Positions 1 through 5,961 of a stretch of DNA of 6,199 nucleotides are shown in pieces. Source of the stretch: JAFLUQ01 sp964551215 (GTDB taxonomy: Bacteria > Bacillota > Clostridia > UMGS1883). Position 1 is the first letter of the stretch; each line of letters opens with the position of its first letter. A program made the translations under genes and the position numbers. The DNA is taken from assembly GCA_964551215.1 (NCBI GenBank), contig CAZKBV010000084.1, positions 1-6,199 on the forward strand, in the 5' to 3' direction. The notes beneath the pieces were generated by a model. The model did not search any database. It was not told the origin of the DNA and saw nothing but the letters and a program-made list of their open reading frames with translations.

Positions 1-142
1 GCGGGGGACATCCGCGCGTAGGTTATATTATCGCTTTTAAGATTATCGCTTTGATATTATTGTGTTGAGGCTTACGCAAAATCGGGTACAGTCCCGCGCT
101 TTTACGTTAAATTACTTAACTAAAATTTGATTTACGGAAAAG
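1..142. other. Left-edge stretch with no supported gene
   Basis: No gene could be supported here. A short direct repeat, attatcgcttt, occurs at 27-37 and 42-52. One plus-strand frame stays open from the window edge to a TGA at 66-68, giving about 21 residues that match no family I recognise, so it may or may not be the tail of a gene lying further left. Confidence 0.4.
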
Positions 143-185
143 AGACTGCAAAGAAACAAGCACATCCGTTCTTTGCAGTCTTTTT
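143..185. terminator. Bidirectional intrinsic terminator downstream of the GH18-family gene
   Basis: AGACTGCAAAGAA (143-155) and TTCTTTGCAGTCT (169-181) form a perfect 13-bp stem with a 13-base loop. On the plus strand it is followed by TTTTT, and on the minus strand by CTTTTC. It lies 34 bases past the GH18 stop and can end that transcript; it may also end a plus-strand transcript coming from the left of the window. Confidence 0.8.
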
Positions 186-187
186 AT

Positions 188-227
188 AAAATCGGTTTAT
201 TCTTGTTAAAAAATCGGTTTATTCTTG
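188..227. repeat. 22-bp tandem duplication at the 3' end of the GH18-family gene
   Basis: The 18-base string aaaatcggtttattcttg occurs at 188-205 and again at 210-227, offset by 22 bases. The second copy contains the last codons and the TAA stop of the GH18-family gene; the first copy lies just past the stop. It looks like a simple slippage or tandem duplication that did not alter the protein end. Confidence 0.8.
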
Positions 228-2411
228 CATTATCTCGAACACAACCTTAGACGCGGACTTTTCGTCCTTAGCGTCCTCATGGATATCGAAGAACATTATT
301 CCCCCGGCGCGGCTTTTGGCAAGCTGTGCCTTTTTTACCAATGTGTCACGGCTGTTAAGGCAGGTATTCAACTCAGCGATATAGTCCGTGTGAAGCACAT
401 CGTAGCCTTGCTCGGCAAGATGGCGGTACTGCTCCCAGCCGGGAAGGGCAAACAGAGGTACGCCCAGAATGAGCTTTTCCTTTTCAACCCCGCGGCCGCT
501 CCAGTAATCCAGAGAGCTTTCGGCGTAGCTGTAGGGGCTGTGATTATCGCCGTATATGCCGTATGCCATAATGTTAATGAAGTCAACATCTTTAAGCACG
601 CTGTCGGGTACGGACTGGGCGTTTGAGCTGGGATAATCGGAGGATGAGCCGCTTACGGCTATGCTCACACTTTCAATTCTTTCATCGCCGCAAAGCGTAT
701 GCATGAAGCTTTCATATTTATCCTTGGTGGCGTTGGTGGGGCTTTCCCAGTCCACCTCTATGCCGTCAAGACCGTATTCCCTTATCATCCACACGCAGTT
801 TTCGGTGAATTTTCGGGTAAGCTCCTTGTCACCCGCGATTGTCTCGAAGTTGGCCAGTATATTTTCCCCTTCAGAACTGCCGCCGCCGATAGAGGCGTAT
901 ACTCGGCATCCGTCCTTATCGGCCTTTGCCACGACTTCTTTGAGTACATCAGGGCGCGGGACAAATATTGAACCGTCAGCCTTGGGGATAATAAAGGCGT
1001 AAATAACGTCAGTAAGATACTGAGTCTGAAGTTCTTCCACAGGCTCGTCGAAAACGTCAACACTGTAATAGCCCATTACACGATTTTTCACAGGCTCCGG
1101 AGCGGGCTTCATATCGGAGGTGGTAACGTTCATAACGTAATATCCGTCGGTCAGCTCGGTTTCACCGATTTCTCCCAGCTCGCCGCAGTATATGAGAGCC
1201 TTTCCGCCGATGTTGAAGCTGAGCTTTGCTTCCCGACCGTCTATGAATATTTTCCAGTCGGAATCATATATTGGCAGATGGACGTCGGTACCATCGAAGC
1301 CCAGAGGCGTAACCGCTTTTTGAGGATTACGGTTAAAATGAGTGGTTCGGTTTTCAAAGTCGGCGACAACGTCATAGCCGTAGTTTTCCAAATCCTCACA
1401 CATTATCCAATAGGGGCTGTCGAAGCTGTAAACTCCGTCCGCGTTTTTTTCGTTCGCGTTGACACTGTAGCTGCGCATCATGGTGCCGTTTAAAATTATA
1501 TGACCTCCGTCGTAGATACAGTAGTTCCCGTGTATTTCGTTTACAAAGCCGCCGCTTTCGTCGGTTTCAAAGGGATAGATGTTTTTTTCAGTCTTGCCCT
1601 CGTAGTAAATGTCGGATATTTCGCCTTTGCTCAGGTCGATGGTAAGACGGTATTTTTCGTCCTCGCCGGTACGGCTGTGACGGGCGTTTATTTTAAGAAT
1701 TCCGTCCTTTACCGAAACCGTGTTAAAGTCGTAAGCGTTAAAAATATTGCTGCCGAACTCCTCGAATTCCTCGCCGTTGTAAAGGTAGAGGCTCTGGCTC
1801 CTTCCGGACATATTTTTGCGTACGCTTATTTTTACGCAGCTTTCATCGGAAACAGTATAATAGTCGCCCGTCGGATTTGGGCGGTCATCCTCGTCGCCGT
1901 CGGGAACAACGAAGGAATTTTCCGCCATAATACTGATTTTGTCGGGAGAAGTGCGCATTATCCAGCCCATATCCGTATATATGTACTGCCGATAAAGAGG
2001 CATATAATAGACTCCGTTAAAGGTTACGAAGGGATATTTCATAGCCGCGTTGTCGTGAAAACGGCCGTTTACCACAACGAACTTGTTCACGACCGTTACC
2101 ATGTCGGACATATCGGGCTGTACGCTTACAGAAGGAAGAAGGCTGTATTTTCCGGCTTCCCGCTTGTCAATGGACAAGGCTCTTTCGCTGTCGGTAAGGG
2201 TGATTCCCATAAGCGCGCAGTTGTACTCGTCCAACGGTACATACGCAATTCCGTCATAGCGCAGATTTGGCAGCCCGCCCTCCGGCTCCCGCTGAAGGTT
2301 TACCGTTACGGGGCGGGTTTCCAGTTCGCACGTCAGGTAAACATTTTCGGCAAAAGCTACCGGAACAGCCAGCATGAACACCGCCGCCAGCGCAAATATA
2401 AATTTTTTCAT
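219..2411 (-). CDS. Exported GH18-family glycoside hydrolase-like protein with N-terminal copper-amine-oxidase-like repeats
   Basis: The 730-aa product starts with a Sec signal peptide (MKKFIFALAA, hydrophobic to about residue 20, likely cut after AFA at 21). Residues about 50-81 and 128-163 are two copies of the short 'Y/F-x-G-x-x-Y-x-P-L ... D/S-x-x-x-x-x-I' unit found in copper amine oxidase N-terminal-like domains, common at the front of clostridial secreted proteins. Residues about 185-430 are beta-rich and not recognised. Residues about 443-728 form a GH18 barrel: GYYS strand at 447, SIGGG at 507-511, DGIEVDWE at 549-556 with Glu556 as the expected acid/base, MAY at 615-617, and a final barrel strand GGIMFFDI at 703-710. 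Family members cleave beta-1,4 links of N-acetylglucosamine polymers (chitin, peptidoglycan, N-glycans). The actual substrate is unknown. Two active-site positions differ from the usual pattern. The start is supported by GGGAG seven bases upstream and by the signal peptide. It appears to be a single-gene unit. Confidence 0.88.
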   Translation of the reverse strand: MKKFIFALAAVFMLAVPVAFAENVYLTCELETRPVTVNLQREPEGGLPNLRYDGIAYVPLDEYNCALMGITLTDSERALSIDKREAGKYSLLPSVSVQPDMSDMVTVVNKFVVVNGRFHDNAAMKYPFVTFNGVYYMPLYRQYIYTDMGWIMRTSPDKISIMAENSFVVPDGDEDDRPNPTGDYYTVSDESCVKISVRKNMSGRSQSLYLYNGEEFEEFGSNIFNAYDFNTVSVKDGILKINARHSRTGEDEKYRLTIDLSKGEISDIYYEGKTEKNIYPFETDESGGFVNEIHGNYCIYDGGHIILNGTMMRSYSVNANEKNADGVYSFDSPYWIMCEDLENYGYDVVADFENRTTHFNRNPQKAVTPLGFDGTDVHLPIYDSDWKIFIDGREAKLSFNIGGKALIYCGELGEIGETELTDGYYVMNVTTSDMKPAPEPVKNRVMGYYSVDVFDEPVEELQTQYLTDVIYAFIIPKADGSIFVPRPDVLKEVVAKADKDGCRVYASIGGGSSEGENILANFETIAGDKELTRKFTENCVWMIREYGLDGIEVDWESPTNATKDKYESFMHTLCGDERIESVSIAVSGSSSDYPSSNAQSVPDSVLKDVDFINIMAYGIYGDNHSPYSYAESSLDYWSGRGVEKEKLILGVPLFALPGWEQYRHLAEQGYDVLHTDYIAELNTCLNSRDTLVKKAQLAKSRAGGIMFFDIHEDAKDEKSASKVVFEIMQE

Positions 2412-2445
2412 AATGTCACTCCCGTGAAAAATATTCTTTACATAT

Positions 2446-2475
2446 ATTGTAGCATAAACCGCCCTGTGAAGTCAA
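2446..2475 (-). promoter_or_regulatory. Promoter of the GH18-family gene
   Basis: TTGACT (2470-2475) and TACAAT (2446-2451) are separated by 18 bases, followed by an AT-rich leader of about 30 bases and GGGAG (2419-2423) seven bases before the ATG. This makes the gene a separate transcription unit from folT-folC. The rest of the gap (about 2480-2582) has GC-rich short repeats (ACGCC, GCGT) but no convincing terminator for folC, so some read-through from folC is possible. Confidence 0.82.
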
Positions 2476-2582
2476 CAAAATATATGGTGAAAATTTGTCG
2501 GCTTTTTAATGGGGCGTTAATCTGATTTAAACGCGGCGTTTTTACGCATAATACGCGAAGGCGTTCAATGCTTCCGTTTATT

Positions 2583-3821
2583 TTATCCCCATTCCTCCGC
2601 CGCCTCGGGAACATCTTCGTATAAATACAATGAGCCGCATATTACCGTAGGCTTGCCCAAAGCAAAGGCAAGGCTTACGGCGTCTTTAAGATTTACGGCA
2701 CTTTCCCCCTCAATCCCGTTTTCAGCCGCCAGAGCCTTCAATTCCCCCGCCTTCATTGAGCGGGGATTGTTCACTTGGGTAAAAATGAAGCTTCTGCCCT
2801 TGGAATCCAGCAGCTTCAGCGAAGGAACGATATCCTTGTCCTTCATGCAGGCGAAAATAACCGTCTGCCCGCCTTGGGGGAAATATCTGTCCAGAGCCTT
2901 AACAAGAGCCTCAGCGCCGTTGGGATTATGGGCTCCGTCAAAAATAAGCCCGGGCTTTAAGGTTTCCAGTCTCGCGGGATTTACCGCCGCCGCCAGCCCT
3001 TCACGTATAGGCACTTCCCCTATTCCCAGAGCCAAAGCCGTATCTATCGCAAGGGCGGCATTTTCCATCTGGTGGGGGCCGGCAAGACCGCAGGAAAGAT
3101 TCTTCATGCCCCGATAATCAAAACGCTCCTTCATATTGCAAAAGCCCGTACTTTTGGGAATATCCGAAAAAATAAGCCTGTTAGCCTTCTCCGACGCGCA
3201 GCCTTCCACTACGGAATTGACCTCAGGCTCCTGATTTAAGGCAACGGTAATTTTGCCGGGCTTTATAATGCCGCACTTTGTTTTGGCAATTTCCCTCAAA
3301 CTGTTTCCCAGAAAAGCGCAGTGGTCAAGGGCTATCCTTGCGATAACCGCCGCTTCGTTGGTTTCGATGACGTTGGTGGCGTCAAATTCCCCTCCAAGCC
3401 CCACTTCAAGTATGACATATCCGCAGTTTTCCTCTTTGAAATATTTCATTGCGGCGGCGGTCCACACCTCAAACTGGGTGGGATATTCTCCGGTTTTTTC
3501 CTTAACTCTTTCGCACAGCCCGCCCGTTTCCTCCAAAAGCGGATTAAGACGGCTGTCGGGGATTTCCGCCCCGTCTACGGTTATACGTTCGTTCACTCGT
3601 ATCAGATTGGGGGAGGTATATCTTCCCGTTTTAAAGCCCGCCGCCATAAGTATTTTTTCCAGATTCGCGCAGACAGAGCCTTTGCCGTTGGTTCCCGCCA
3701 CATGGATAAACCTTAGACCCTTGTGAGGATTGCCCATTTCCGCAAGAAGCGCGGTTATTCTTCCGAGACCCAAGCTTATAACGGTTTGAAAGCTGTTTGC
3801 ATATTTCACGAAATCGCTCAC
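2583..3821 (-). CDS. folC: Folylpolyglutamate synthase / dihydrofolate synthase
   Basis: This Mur-ligase-family enzyme (412 aa, normal length) uses ATP to add glutamate to reduced folates, which traps them in the cytoplasm; many bacterial FolC proteins also glutamylate dihydropteroate. Visible motifs in order: P-loop GTNGKGS (43-49), TSPNL (69-73) leading into the omega-loop-like NERI, QFEVWTA (116-122), EVGLGGEFDATN (139-150), LDHCAFLG (165-172), Lys182 in TKCGIIKPG as the probable carbamylated lysine, GPHQMENAA (248-256), the C-domain DGAHNPNGAEAL (295-306), MKDKD (326-330) and the closing GSLYLYEDV. The start codon is GTG, preceded at eight bases by AAGAGG. It lies 28 bases downstream of folT with no terminator or promoter seen between, so it shares the THF-riboswitch leader. 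Whether it also has dihydrofolate synthase activity cannot be read from the sequence; beside a folate importer, the polyglutamylation role is the natural inference. Confidence 0.95.
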   Translation of the reverse strand: MSDFVKYANSFQTVISLGLGRITALLAEMGNPHKGLRFIHVAGTNGKGSVCANLEKILMAAGFKTGRYTSPNLIRVNERITVDGAEIPDSRLNPLLEETGGLCERVKEKTGEYPTQFEVWTAAAMKYFKEENCGYVILEVGLGGEFDATNVIETNEAAVIARIALDHCAFLGNSLREIAKTKCGIIKPGKITVALNQEPEVNSVVEGCASEKANRLIFSDIPKSTGFCNMKERFDYRGMKNLSCGLAGPHQMENAALAIDTALALGIGEVPIREGLAAAVNPARLETLKPGLIFDGAHNPNGAEALVKALDRYFPQGGQTVIFACMKDKDIVPSLKLLDSKGRSFIFTQVNNPRSMKAGELKALAAENGIEGESAVNLKDAVSLAFALGKPTVICGSLYLYEDVPEAAEEWG

Positions 3822-3829
3822 TGTGATGA

Positions 3830-3835
3830 CCTCTT
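3830..3835 (-). promoter_or_regulatory. Ribosome binding site deciding the GTG start of folC
   Basis: AAGAGG lies eight bases ahead of a GTG whose reading frame continues into the FolC N-terminus. No ATG in the right frame lies nearby, so GTG is the most likely start. The site falls in the 28-base gap after the folT stop. Confidence 0.75.
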
Positions 3836-3849
3836 TTTCCTTTTTGCCT

Positions 3850-4362
3850 TTATGCCGAATATTTTACCATGTATTTGCCCAAATACCTGTTCATAAGCCA
3901 TATTGCCAAGGCGCGTACGGGGAACATAATTCCGGCTTGGGGCAGGCGGCTTATGAACAAAGCCAGGACGCCCTTCCCCATAATCGGAGCCAATGCCAAG
4001 GGCATGAGCAAAAGATCCACCACCGCGGATATAGCGGCAGAGCAGGCGATTATCCGCCCCCGACTAACGCTTTTTTTATAAAAGAACACGCCGAACGCGG
4101 CTCCGAAAAAAAATTTGCACACTGTAATGGGCAAAAACGGAGTCTGACCGGCGGCAAAGGTACCCGCGAGATCCGCCAAAACATACGCCGCTCCGCTCCA
4201 CCACGGGCCGAACATTATGCCCGCTGCCGCAATGGGGAGAAATCCCAAATCGTATCTTGTGTTTCCGGTTTGGGGAAAGCCCAGAAACAGCCTGAACACC
4301 ACGCTCAGCGCCGAAAGCGCCGCCACGGTGACAACCGTCCGCGTAGGAAATTTTTTTGCCAT
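3850..4362 (-). CDS. folT: Folate-specific ECF transporter S component
   Basis: The 170-aa, strongly hydrophobic protein has about six membrane helices (roughly 8-28, 38-53, 55-70, 76-95, 104-126, 139-160). This matches the S (substrate-binding) subunits of energy-coupling factor transporters, which pair with the shared EcfA/EcfA'/EcfT module. The segment RYDLGFLPIAAAGIMFGP (36-53) followed by an Asp in the third helix (AYVLADLAGT) is the typical folate-family signature, and an Arg sits in the last helix (FPVRAL, 147-152). The protein is complete, with positively charged ends. No ecfA or ecfT gene lies in the window, so the energising module must be elsewhere, as is normal for group II ECF systems. 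The assignment to folate, rather than another vitamin, is strengthened by the THF riboswitch directly upstream and folC directly downstream. The ATG follows a six-U run; the only ribosome site, AAAGGA, is 12 bases upstream and inside a hairpin. Confidence 0.94.
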   Translation of the reverse strand: MAKKFPTRTVVTVAALSALSVVFRLFLGFPQTGNTRYDLGFLPIAAAGIMFGPWWSGAAYVLADLAGTFAAGQTPFLPITVCKFFFGAAFGVFFYKKSVSRGRIIACSAAISAVVDLLLMPLALAPIMGKGVLALFISRLPQAGIMFPVRALAIWLMNRYLGKYMVKYSA

Positions 4363-4409
4363 AAAAAAGCACTATCCTTTCTGTAATTATTACTACAAAA
4401 AGGATAGCG
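4363..4409 (-). terminator. Riboswitch-controlled intrinsic terminator that also hides the folT ribosome site
   Basis: On the minus strand, positions 4409 to 4370 fold into a stem of about 18 pairs (three or four G-U) with an AAUA tetraloop. The 5' arm runs CGCUAUCCUUU... and the 3' arm ...AAAGGAUAGUG. It is followed by CUUUUUU (4369-4363), whose last U is directly next to the folT ATG. The 3' arm contains AAAGGA (4375-4380), the only plausible folT ribosome binding site. The hairpin can thus stop transcription and block translation. Confidence 0.88.
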
Positions 4410-4433
4410 GAAAAAATATTCTTTTCGTAGCAA
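4390..4433 (-). promoter_or_regulatory. Anti-terminator / anti-sequestor helix of the THF riboswitch
   Basis: The RNA segment UUGCUACGAAAAG (4421-4433) can pair over 13 consecutive positions, two of them G-U, with CUUUUUGUAGUAA (4390-4402), closing a loop of 18 nt. Its first four bases are the 3' strand of P1, and its partner is the 5' arm of the terminator. The structure is therefore mutually exclusive with both the ligand-bound aptamer and the terminator: the ON state when THF is scarce. The pairing is seen directly; the switching is inferred. Confidence 0.8.
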
Positions 4434-4537
4434 CGGAATGCGAACCATGCACCGCAAGCTCCCCCGCAGGAAACGCTTTTCGTAAAGAGGGCAACTTCCC
4501 GTCCCTCTCTCACTTAACGCGCATGATTCTACTTTGC
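4430..4537 (-). promoter_or_regulatory. Tetrahydrofolate (THF) riboswitch, class I aptamer
   Basis: Read on the minus strand, the leader of folT matches the class I THF aptamer in order and structure. P1 is GCAA (4534-4537) with UUGC (4430-4433). AGUAG precedes P2, which is AAUCAUGC (4521-4528) with GCAUGGUU (4443-4450), eight pairs including one G-U. The conserved GCGCGUUAAGUG (4511-4522) follows. P3 is AGAGAGGG (4503-4510) with CCCUCUUU (4484-4491), with ACGAAAAGC after it. A short P4 arm lies at about 4456-4478, then GCGGUGCAUGG. The L3 loop GGAA (4496-4499) can pair with UUCC (4435-4438) in J2/1, giving the family's long-range pseudoknot. Class I THF riboswitches typically control folate transport and folate synthesis genes in Firmicutes. 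The genes downstream, folT and folC, are exactly the expected targets. Confidence 0.95.
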
Positions 4538-4544
4538 AAGACAA

Positions 4545-4573
4545 ATATTAGCACATTTTTACGCTATTGTCAA
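4545..4573 (-). promoter_or_regulatory. Promoter of folT-folC
   Basis: The -35 box TTGACA (4568-4573) is perfect, the spacer is 17 bases, and the -10 box is TAATAT (4545-4550). Transcription would start near 4537, right at the first base of the riboswitch P1 helix. The -35 box begins 10 bases past the ispG stop codon. Confidence 0.9.
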
Positions 4574-4583
4574 TAGGAAAGAA

Positions 4584-5633
4584 TCACATCATTTCAATTT
4601 CTTTGAAAAGCTCCTCCACTGCCGCGTCGATAGGCACCTTGCGGAGAATTTCCCCGTGCTTGAACAGTAAAGCTTCCCCGTCGCCGCAGGCAAAGCCGAT
4701 GTCCGCCTCCCGAGCTTCTCCGGGGCCGTTGACCGCGCAGCCCATCACCGCCACATGTATATCCTTATCCACGTCCTTAAGTCTGTCGGAAACACTGTTT
4801 GCGATTTCTATCATGTTCTTTACGCGGCACCGTCCGCAGGTGGGGCAGGAAGTAAACACGGCCCCTTTTCTCATATCAAGAGCTTTAAGCAGCTCTGTTG
4901 CGGCCTTTATCTCACGGACAGGATCGGCGGTAAGGGAAACTCGGATTGTGTCGCCTATGCCTTTCAGCAGCAAAGCCCCTATTCCGGCGCAGCTTTTCAC
5001 TATTCCCGTATACTCCGTTCCGGCCTCTGTAACTCCGAGGTGCAGAGGGTAATCCGTCAGGGCGGACATCCTTTCGTAGGCTTCCACCATCAGCGGCACA
5101 TTGCTGGACTTTATGGACAGGGCGATGTCGTAAAAGCCGCAGTCCTCCAGCATACGTATATGGTTAAGGGCACTTTCGCACAAGGCTTCCGCCGTAGGAT
5201 GAGAGTATTTCGCAAGAAGCTCCTTTTCCAGAGAGCCGCCGTTGACGCCTATGCGGATAGGTATCCCCTTTTCGCCGCAGGCGTCCGCCACAGCCTTCAC
5301 TCTGTCGGGAGAGCCGATATTCCCCGGATTTATGCGAATCTTGTCGGCGCCGCTTTTAACACATTCCAACGCTAAGCGGTAGTCGAAATGTATATCCGCC
5401 ACAAGAGGGAGGTTTGTTCTTTCCTTTATTTTTTTAAAGGCCTTGGCGGCATCCATATCCGGCACCGCAAGACGGGCTATATCGCATCCGGCTACGCTGA
5501 ACTGCTTTAGCTGTGAGACTGTGGAAGATACATCCCGTGTGTCTGTGGTACACATGGACTGCACGCTTACGGGCGCACCGCCCCCAACGAGAACTCCGCC
5601 CACGTTTATCTGCCTTGTTTTTCTGCGTTCCAT
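4584..5633 (-). CDS. ispG: 4-hydroxy-3-methylbut-2-en-1-yl diphosphate synthase (IspG/GcpE)
   Basis: IspG catalyses the penultimate step of the MEP isoprenoid pathway, the reductive ring opening of methylerythritol cyclodiphosphate to HMBPP, using a [4Fe-4S] cluster. The N-terminus MERRKTRQINVGGVLVGG followed by PVSVQSM and TDTRDV is the family's opening. VADIHFDYRLAL (78-89), KIRINPGNIG (98-107) and PIRIGVNGGSL (125-135) line the TIM barrel. The cluster domain has CPTC (Cys263, Cys266), Cys299 in MGCAVNGPGEA, and Glu306 as the expected fourth ligand. All ligands are present and the length (349 aa) is that of the short two-domain bacterial form, so the gene looks intact. The start sits 6 bases after the pqqD-like stop, and its ribosome site GGAAAGG overlaps the end of that gene, suggesting translational coupling. 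No terminator follows before the folT promoter. Confidence 0.97.
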   Translation of the reverse strand: MERRKTRQINVGGVLVGGGAPVSVQSMCTTDTRDVSSTVSQLKQFSVAGCDIARLAVPDMDAAKAFKKIKERTNLPLVADIHFDYRLALECVKSGADKIRINPGNIGSPDRVKAVADACGEKGIPIRIGVNGGSLEKELLAKYSHPTAEALCESALNHIRMLEDCGFYDIALSIKSSNVPLMVEAYERMSALTDYPLHLGVTEAGTEYTGIVKSCAGIGALLLKGIGDTIRVSLTADPVREIKAATELLKALDMRKGAVFTSCPTCGRCRVKNMIEIANSVSDRLKDVDKDIHVAVMGCAVNGPGEAREADIGFACGDGEALLFKHGEILRKVPIDAAVEELFKEIEMM

Positions 5634-5639
5634 CCTTTT

Positions 5640-5906
5640 CTACCTTTCCGCAATTCCCATTTCGACAAGCTTGCTCACGTATTTTTCCGCGGCTTCCGCA
5701 GCGTCGGCTTCATCTACATCGTATTCCTCGGTCATTGCCTTTACAAGCTCGTCCATGGATATTTCCTCTGTCAGCTTGTTGAATATAAAAGCGCCGGTGT
5801 CGTTTATTGTGATGAGCTTGCTGAGATTGAGCTGACCGCCTCCCAGCTTAACCACAACATACGTATCGTTCACCTTCCTAAGCTTGTATTTCCCTTTGAG
5901 CCTCAT
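5640..5906 (-). CDS. Stand-alone PqqD-family (RRE-like) small protein
   Basis: The 88-aa soluble protein fits the PqqD family: an N-terminal beta-hairpin (YKLRKVNDTYVVVKLGG, about 7-23), the family's Asn-x-Thr-Gly motif at the start of a helix (INDTGAFIFNKL, 34-45), a helical 'DELVKAMTEEYDVDEADA' segment (about 52-69) and a final helix ending KLVEMGIAER. PqqD domains are winged-helix peptide chaperones (RiPP recognition elements) that hand a precursor peptide to a modifying enzyme, usually a radical SAM protein. No precursor, radical SAM enzyme or ABC transporter is in this window, so the partner and the pathway are unknown. It is transcribed first in a unit with ispG. The ATG is preceded by GGAAAGGA at 11 bases and by a strong promoter. 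The family call rests on the motif pattern; function is not assigned. Confidence 0.8.
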   Translation of the reverse strand: MRLKGKYKLRKVNDTYVVVKLGGGQLNLSKLITINDTGAFIFNKLTEEISMDELVKAMTEEYDVDEADAAEAAEKYVSKLVEMGIAER

Positions 5907-5961
5907 TTTTTATTCAATCCTTTCCGCCATTAGTATTATTAGCCATGTCTTATTAAGTCAC

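Noticed and set aside
27..52. Direct repeat attatcgcttt considered as the start of a repeat array or attachment site.
   Set aside because: Only two copies, 15-base offset, no spacer pattern and no integrase or cas gene nearby.
3..68. Plus-strand open frame from the left edge ending in TGA (about 21 residues).
   Set aside because: Too short, no recognisable motif, partly made by an 11-base direct repeat; could equally be non-coding.
1500..2525. Long plus-strand reading frame (341 codons) opposite the GH18-family gene.
   Set aside because: No ribosome site or promoter of its own, no family resemblance, and it lies antisense to a gene with signal peptide and clear domain motifs; it is a shadow frame.
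2521..2575. GC-rich short repeats after folC (AAACG-CCG-CGTTT, GCGT-AAAA-ACGC) considered as a folC terminator.
   Set aside because: Stems are only 4-5 pairs and the minus strand lacks a U-tract after them, so they do not make a convincing terminator.
3823..4386. Plus-strand reading frame (187 codons) opposite folT.
   Set aside because: Composition rich in Arg, His and Gln with no domain, antisense to a clear six-helix FolT and running into the riboswitch terminator; a shadow frame.
5914..5946. A 10-codon minus-strand reading frame (MANNTNGGKD) just ahead of the pqqD-like gene, which could be imagined as a tiny precursor or leader peptide.
   Set aside because: It has no ribosome binding site, its ATG would be only about 8 bases from the predicted transcript start, and its composition is ordinary AT-rich leader sequence. 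The pqqD ribosome site lies inside it.
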